Source of the DNA: Flavobacteriales bacterium UBA6969
Lineage (GTDB): Bacteria > Bacteroidota > Bacteroidia > Flavobacteriales_D > Sanyastnellaceae
Direction: 5' to 3'
NCBI GenBank assembly: GCA_002448555.1
Contig: DJYV01000137.1
Coordinates: 1 to 7,470 of the forward strand
Length of the DNA: 7,470 bases
Of the stretch, positions 5,905 through 7,470 are shown in pieces. Below the pieces are notes generated by a model that did no database searches, was not told where the DNA came from, and worked only from the letters and a program-made list of their open reading frames with translations. Made by a program: the position numbers and the translations under genes. Numbering within the stretch: position 1 is the first letter of the stretch; each line of letters starts with the position of its first letter.

Positions 5905-7318
5905 AGCGGCATGCCTTGTGGCGGGTATGGGCGCAGCCTTGGGAGGTTGGGCGCAAGCTGATACCGTTGAGGTACGCGTATACGGAGGACAACGCGACGA
6001 CCGCGGACTGCGGCTGGTCGAGCTGAGCAATGGCGATGTCCTATCACTGAGCTCGTCCAACAGCACCACCGATGAAGAGCCGCACGCGTGGCTCCACCGG
6101 TTTGATTCGCTACTGAATCCAGTTTGGAACACTACGGTCTCCGACGGACCCCTGCTTCAACCGGTCGATGCCGCAGAGCACGGGGAGGGTTTGATCACGG
6201 TAATGGGCGTACGCTATGCTAATGCCTCGGCGGCGTACGACTGGGGCTGGTACACCGTAGATGCCGAGGGCAATGCCATCTCCGAAACGCAGTGGGGTTC
6301 TGATGCGTGGGACATACCCGCGCGGCTCCTTCAGCGCAACGATTCCTTGTGGTCGGTGGGAACGACTTACGCGACTGGCGGCGGGGATGTGCACGTAACG
6401 TTGCACACCTGGAACCAAGGCATGTGGCTCTTTGACAGCGCGTGGTCGTGGGACAGCGGAGTAGCGGAAGAAGTGACCGATGCCGTATTCATTGAGGGCG
6501 CCATAGCCGTGTCCACCTCGGCTGGCGATGGAGCCCACTGCACCGTGTTTGATGCACTCGATGGCAATGTGCAGTGGAGCTATGCGACGCCATTTGATTC
6601 ACCAACAATGGCCAAGGCGGTGGATGTGCAGGATTCGACCGTCGTGATGCTCTTCAATGCAGACACCCCCGATGGGATGCGATTGGGTTTTTCTTGCTTC
6701 AACCTGCAAGGGGATACCTTGCTCCAAACGATTCCAGGATCCGGCGTGGATGTGGCGGGCGAAGACATTGCGTGGTACGGCCCCAACAATTTTGCGACCA
6801 TCGCCGCGACCAGCGATTTGGGACTCGGTGAAGGCGAGTGGCTCTTCTCGCGATGGACCGATGGCGGGGTATGGCAGGGTGGTCCCACGTTTGGCACACA
6901 ATGGGATGAAACGCCTGCTGCCATCCTACACGCTTCCGACGGTCGTTTGTGGATGATCGGTGCCACGGATGGCTATTCCAACGGCCGAGACGACGTGTAC
7001 CTCGTTGTGGCGCCATCCTCACAGGTGGGTAACAACGAAACGGTGACCAACGTCCAGGTTGACATTGGCGAAGACGCAGTGTCCGTTGAAGAGTGGGGCC
7101 GAGTACAGCCCTTGGCGGTGTATCCGCATCCGGTTCGCAGCACCTTTACGGTTGCCAATGCCCCTGCGGGTTCCCGTTGGAGCCTGTCAGACGCTGCAGG
7201 GCGCATGGTGCTTGACGGGCATGGGGAAACCGGAGATGCCAGCGGATTAAGACCCGGTGTATATGTGCTGCAGGTGAGCGGAACCCATGAAGCAATACCC
7301 GTCTGGGTGATGCGTTAG
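5882..7318 (+). CDS. secreted beta-propeller-like protein with T9SS sorting domain
   Basis: The product is 478 residues from ATG 5882; a GTG at 5876 is a less likely start. It begins with a Sec signal peptide, MRLFKWIEAACLVAGMGAAL then GGWAQA, cleaved near residue 26. The mature part has loosely repeated blades with a glycine/aspartate-rich turn, a hydrophobic strand and an Asp/Gly hairpin: YGGQRDDRGLRLVELSNGDVL near 36-56, then later units such as GEDIAWYGPNNFATIAATSD and DETPAAILHASDGRLWMIGA. These resemble Bacteroidota propeller proteins. Residues about 408-478 fit the type A T9SS C-terminal sorting domain: LAVYPHPVRSTFTV, then WSLSDAAGRMVL, then SGLRPGVYVLQVSG, with the last strand at the end. 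PHP replaces the usual PNP. Such proteins cross the outer membrane by T9SS and lose the domain, being released or surface-attached. No catalytic site is recognised and the ligand is unknown. The start lies inside the end of kdsA, so the two are probably cotranscribed. Confidence 0.88.
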   Translation: MRLFKWIEAACLVAGMGAALGGWAQADTVEVRVYGGQRDDRGLRLVELSNGDVLSLSSSNSTTDEEPHAWLHRFDSLLNPVWNTTVSDGPLLQPVDAAEHGEGLITVMGVRYANASAAYDWGWYTVDAEGNAISETQWGSDAWDIPARLLQRNDSLWSVGTTYATGGGDVHVTLHTWNQGMWLFDSAWSWDSGVAEEVTDAVFIEGAIAVSTSAGDGAHCTVFDALDGNVQWSYATPFDSPTMAKAVDVQDSTVVMLFNADTPDGMRLGFSCFNLQGDTLLQTIPGSGVDVAGEDIAWYGPNNFATIAATSDLGLGEGEWLFSRWTDGGVWQGGPTFGTQWDETPAAILHASDGRLWMIGATDGYSNGRDDVYLVVAPSSQVGNNETVTNVQVDIGEDAVSVEEWGRVQPLAVYPHPVRSTFTVANAPAGSRWSLSDAAGRMVLDGHGETGDASGLRPGVYVLQVSGTHEAIPVWVMR

Positions 7319-7325
7319 TGCCTAA

Positions 7326-7470
7326 ATGAAATCCTCTTTGTTCATAGCGTTCGGGTTTTCCCTGGTTGTCACAGGGCTGATGGCCCTGCAGGGCTGCAGT
7401 GCACCTCGTATGGTGGTTGCGGGTGAAACGTGCTCCGTCAGGGTTTGGCAAGCCGACGATTTTACCTTGC
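7326..7470 (+). CDS. lipoprotein, N-terminal part (runs off the right edge)
   Basis: An ATG at 7326, seven bases after the previous stop, opens a frame that is still open at the window end (48 full codons). The product begins MKSSLFIAFGFSLVVTGLMA followed by the lipobox LQGC, with the lipidated cysteine at residue 24, then SAPRMVVAGETCSVRVWQAD. The basic N-terminus, hydrophobic core and lipobox make it a membrane-anchored lipoprotein. Too little of the mature part is present to assign a family. The short gap and shared direction suggest it belongs to the same transcription unit. Confidence 0.72.
   Translation, partial: MKSSLFIAFGFSLVVTGLMALQGCSAPRMVVAGETCSVRVWQADDFTL

Noticed and set aside
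4651..6132. A 493-codon open frame on the minus strand across the barrel gene, kdsA and the cargo gene
   Set aside because: It lies antisense to kdsA, which is certain, and to two genes with clear signal peptides. Its translation shows no recognisable domain. Long antisense frames are common in GC-rich coding DNA.
7372..7388. Inverted repeat CAGGGC-TGATG-GCCCTG as a terminator
   Set aside because: It lies within the signal-peptide codons of the last lipoprotein and has no T run after it.

Overview
The window looks like chromosomal core and envelope DNA from a Bacteroidota bacterium, most likely a GC-rich member of the Flavobacteriales. Three things point there: a secreted protein with a C-terminal type IX secretion (T9SS) sorting domain, an N-terminus typical of the 2-oxoacid dehydrogenase E1 proteins of that group, and a DUF4105 protein with a five-helix membrane tail. 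Shine-Dalgarno sequences are not evident before the genes. I see no tRNA, rRNA, CRISPR array, insertion sequence or phage gene.

Layout: at the left edge the 5' end of a 2-oxoacid dehydrogenase E1 gene runs leftwards off the window (1-267, minus). A 53-bp divergent spacer (268-320) separates it from a tightly packed rightward run that continues to the right edge. In order this run holds: a diaminopimelate epimerase (DapF) joined in frame to a DUF4105 membrane protein (321-2345); a large lipoprotein of unknown function (2342-3889); a probable outer-membrane beta-barrel protein resembling DUF5723 (3886-5040); kdsA, Kdo-8-phosphate synthase (5083-5904); a T9SS-exported beta-propeller-like protein (5882-7318); and the first 48 codons of another lipoprotein (7326 onwards). 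The junctions are a 4-bp ATGA overlap twice, a 42-bp gap, a 23-bp overlap and a 7-bp gap. No terminator-like hairpin lies between these genes, so they may form one transcription unit.

Most products of this run concern the cell envelope: meso-DAP for lysine and peptidoglycan, Kdo for the lipopolysaccharide core, a periplasmic cysteine-hydrolase-like domain, two lipoproteins, a barrel and a secreted protein. The most unusual item is the DapF-DUF4105 fusion. Its junction sits exactly where an ATGA-type stop/start overlap, like the two downstream, would be expected, so a one-base change seems to have joined two genes (or a base error mimics this). The lipoprotein/barrel pair is the best candidate for an uncharacterised envelope system. 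No defence system or other clearly new machinery is visible.
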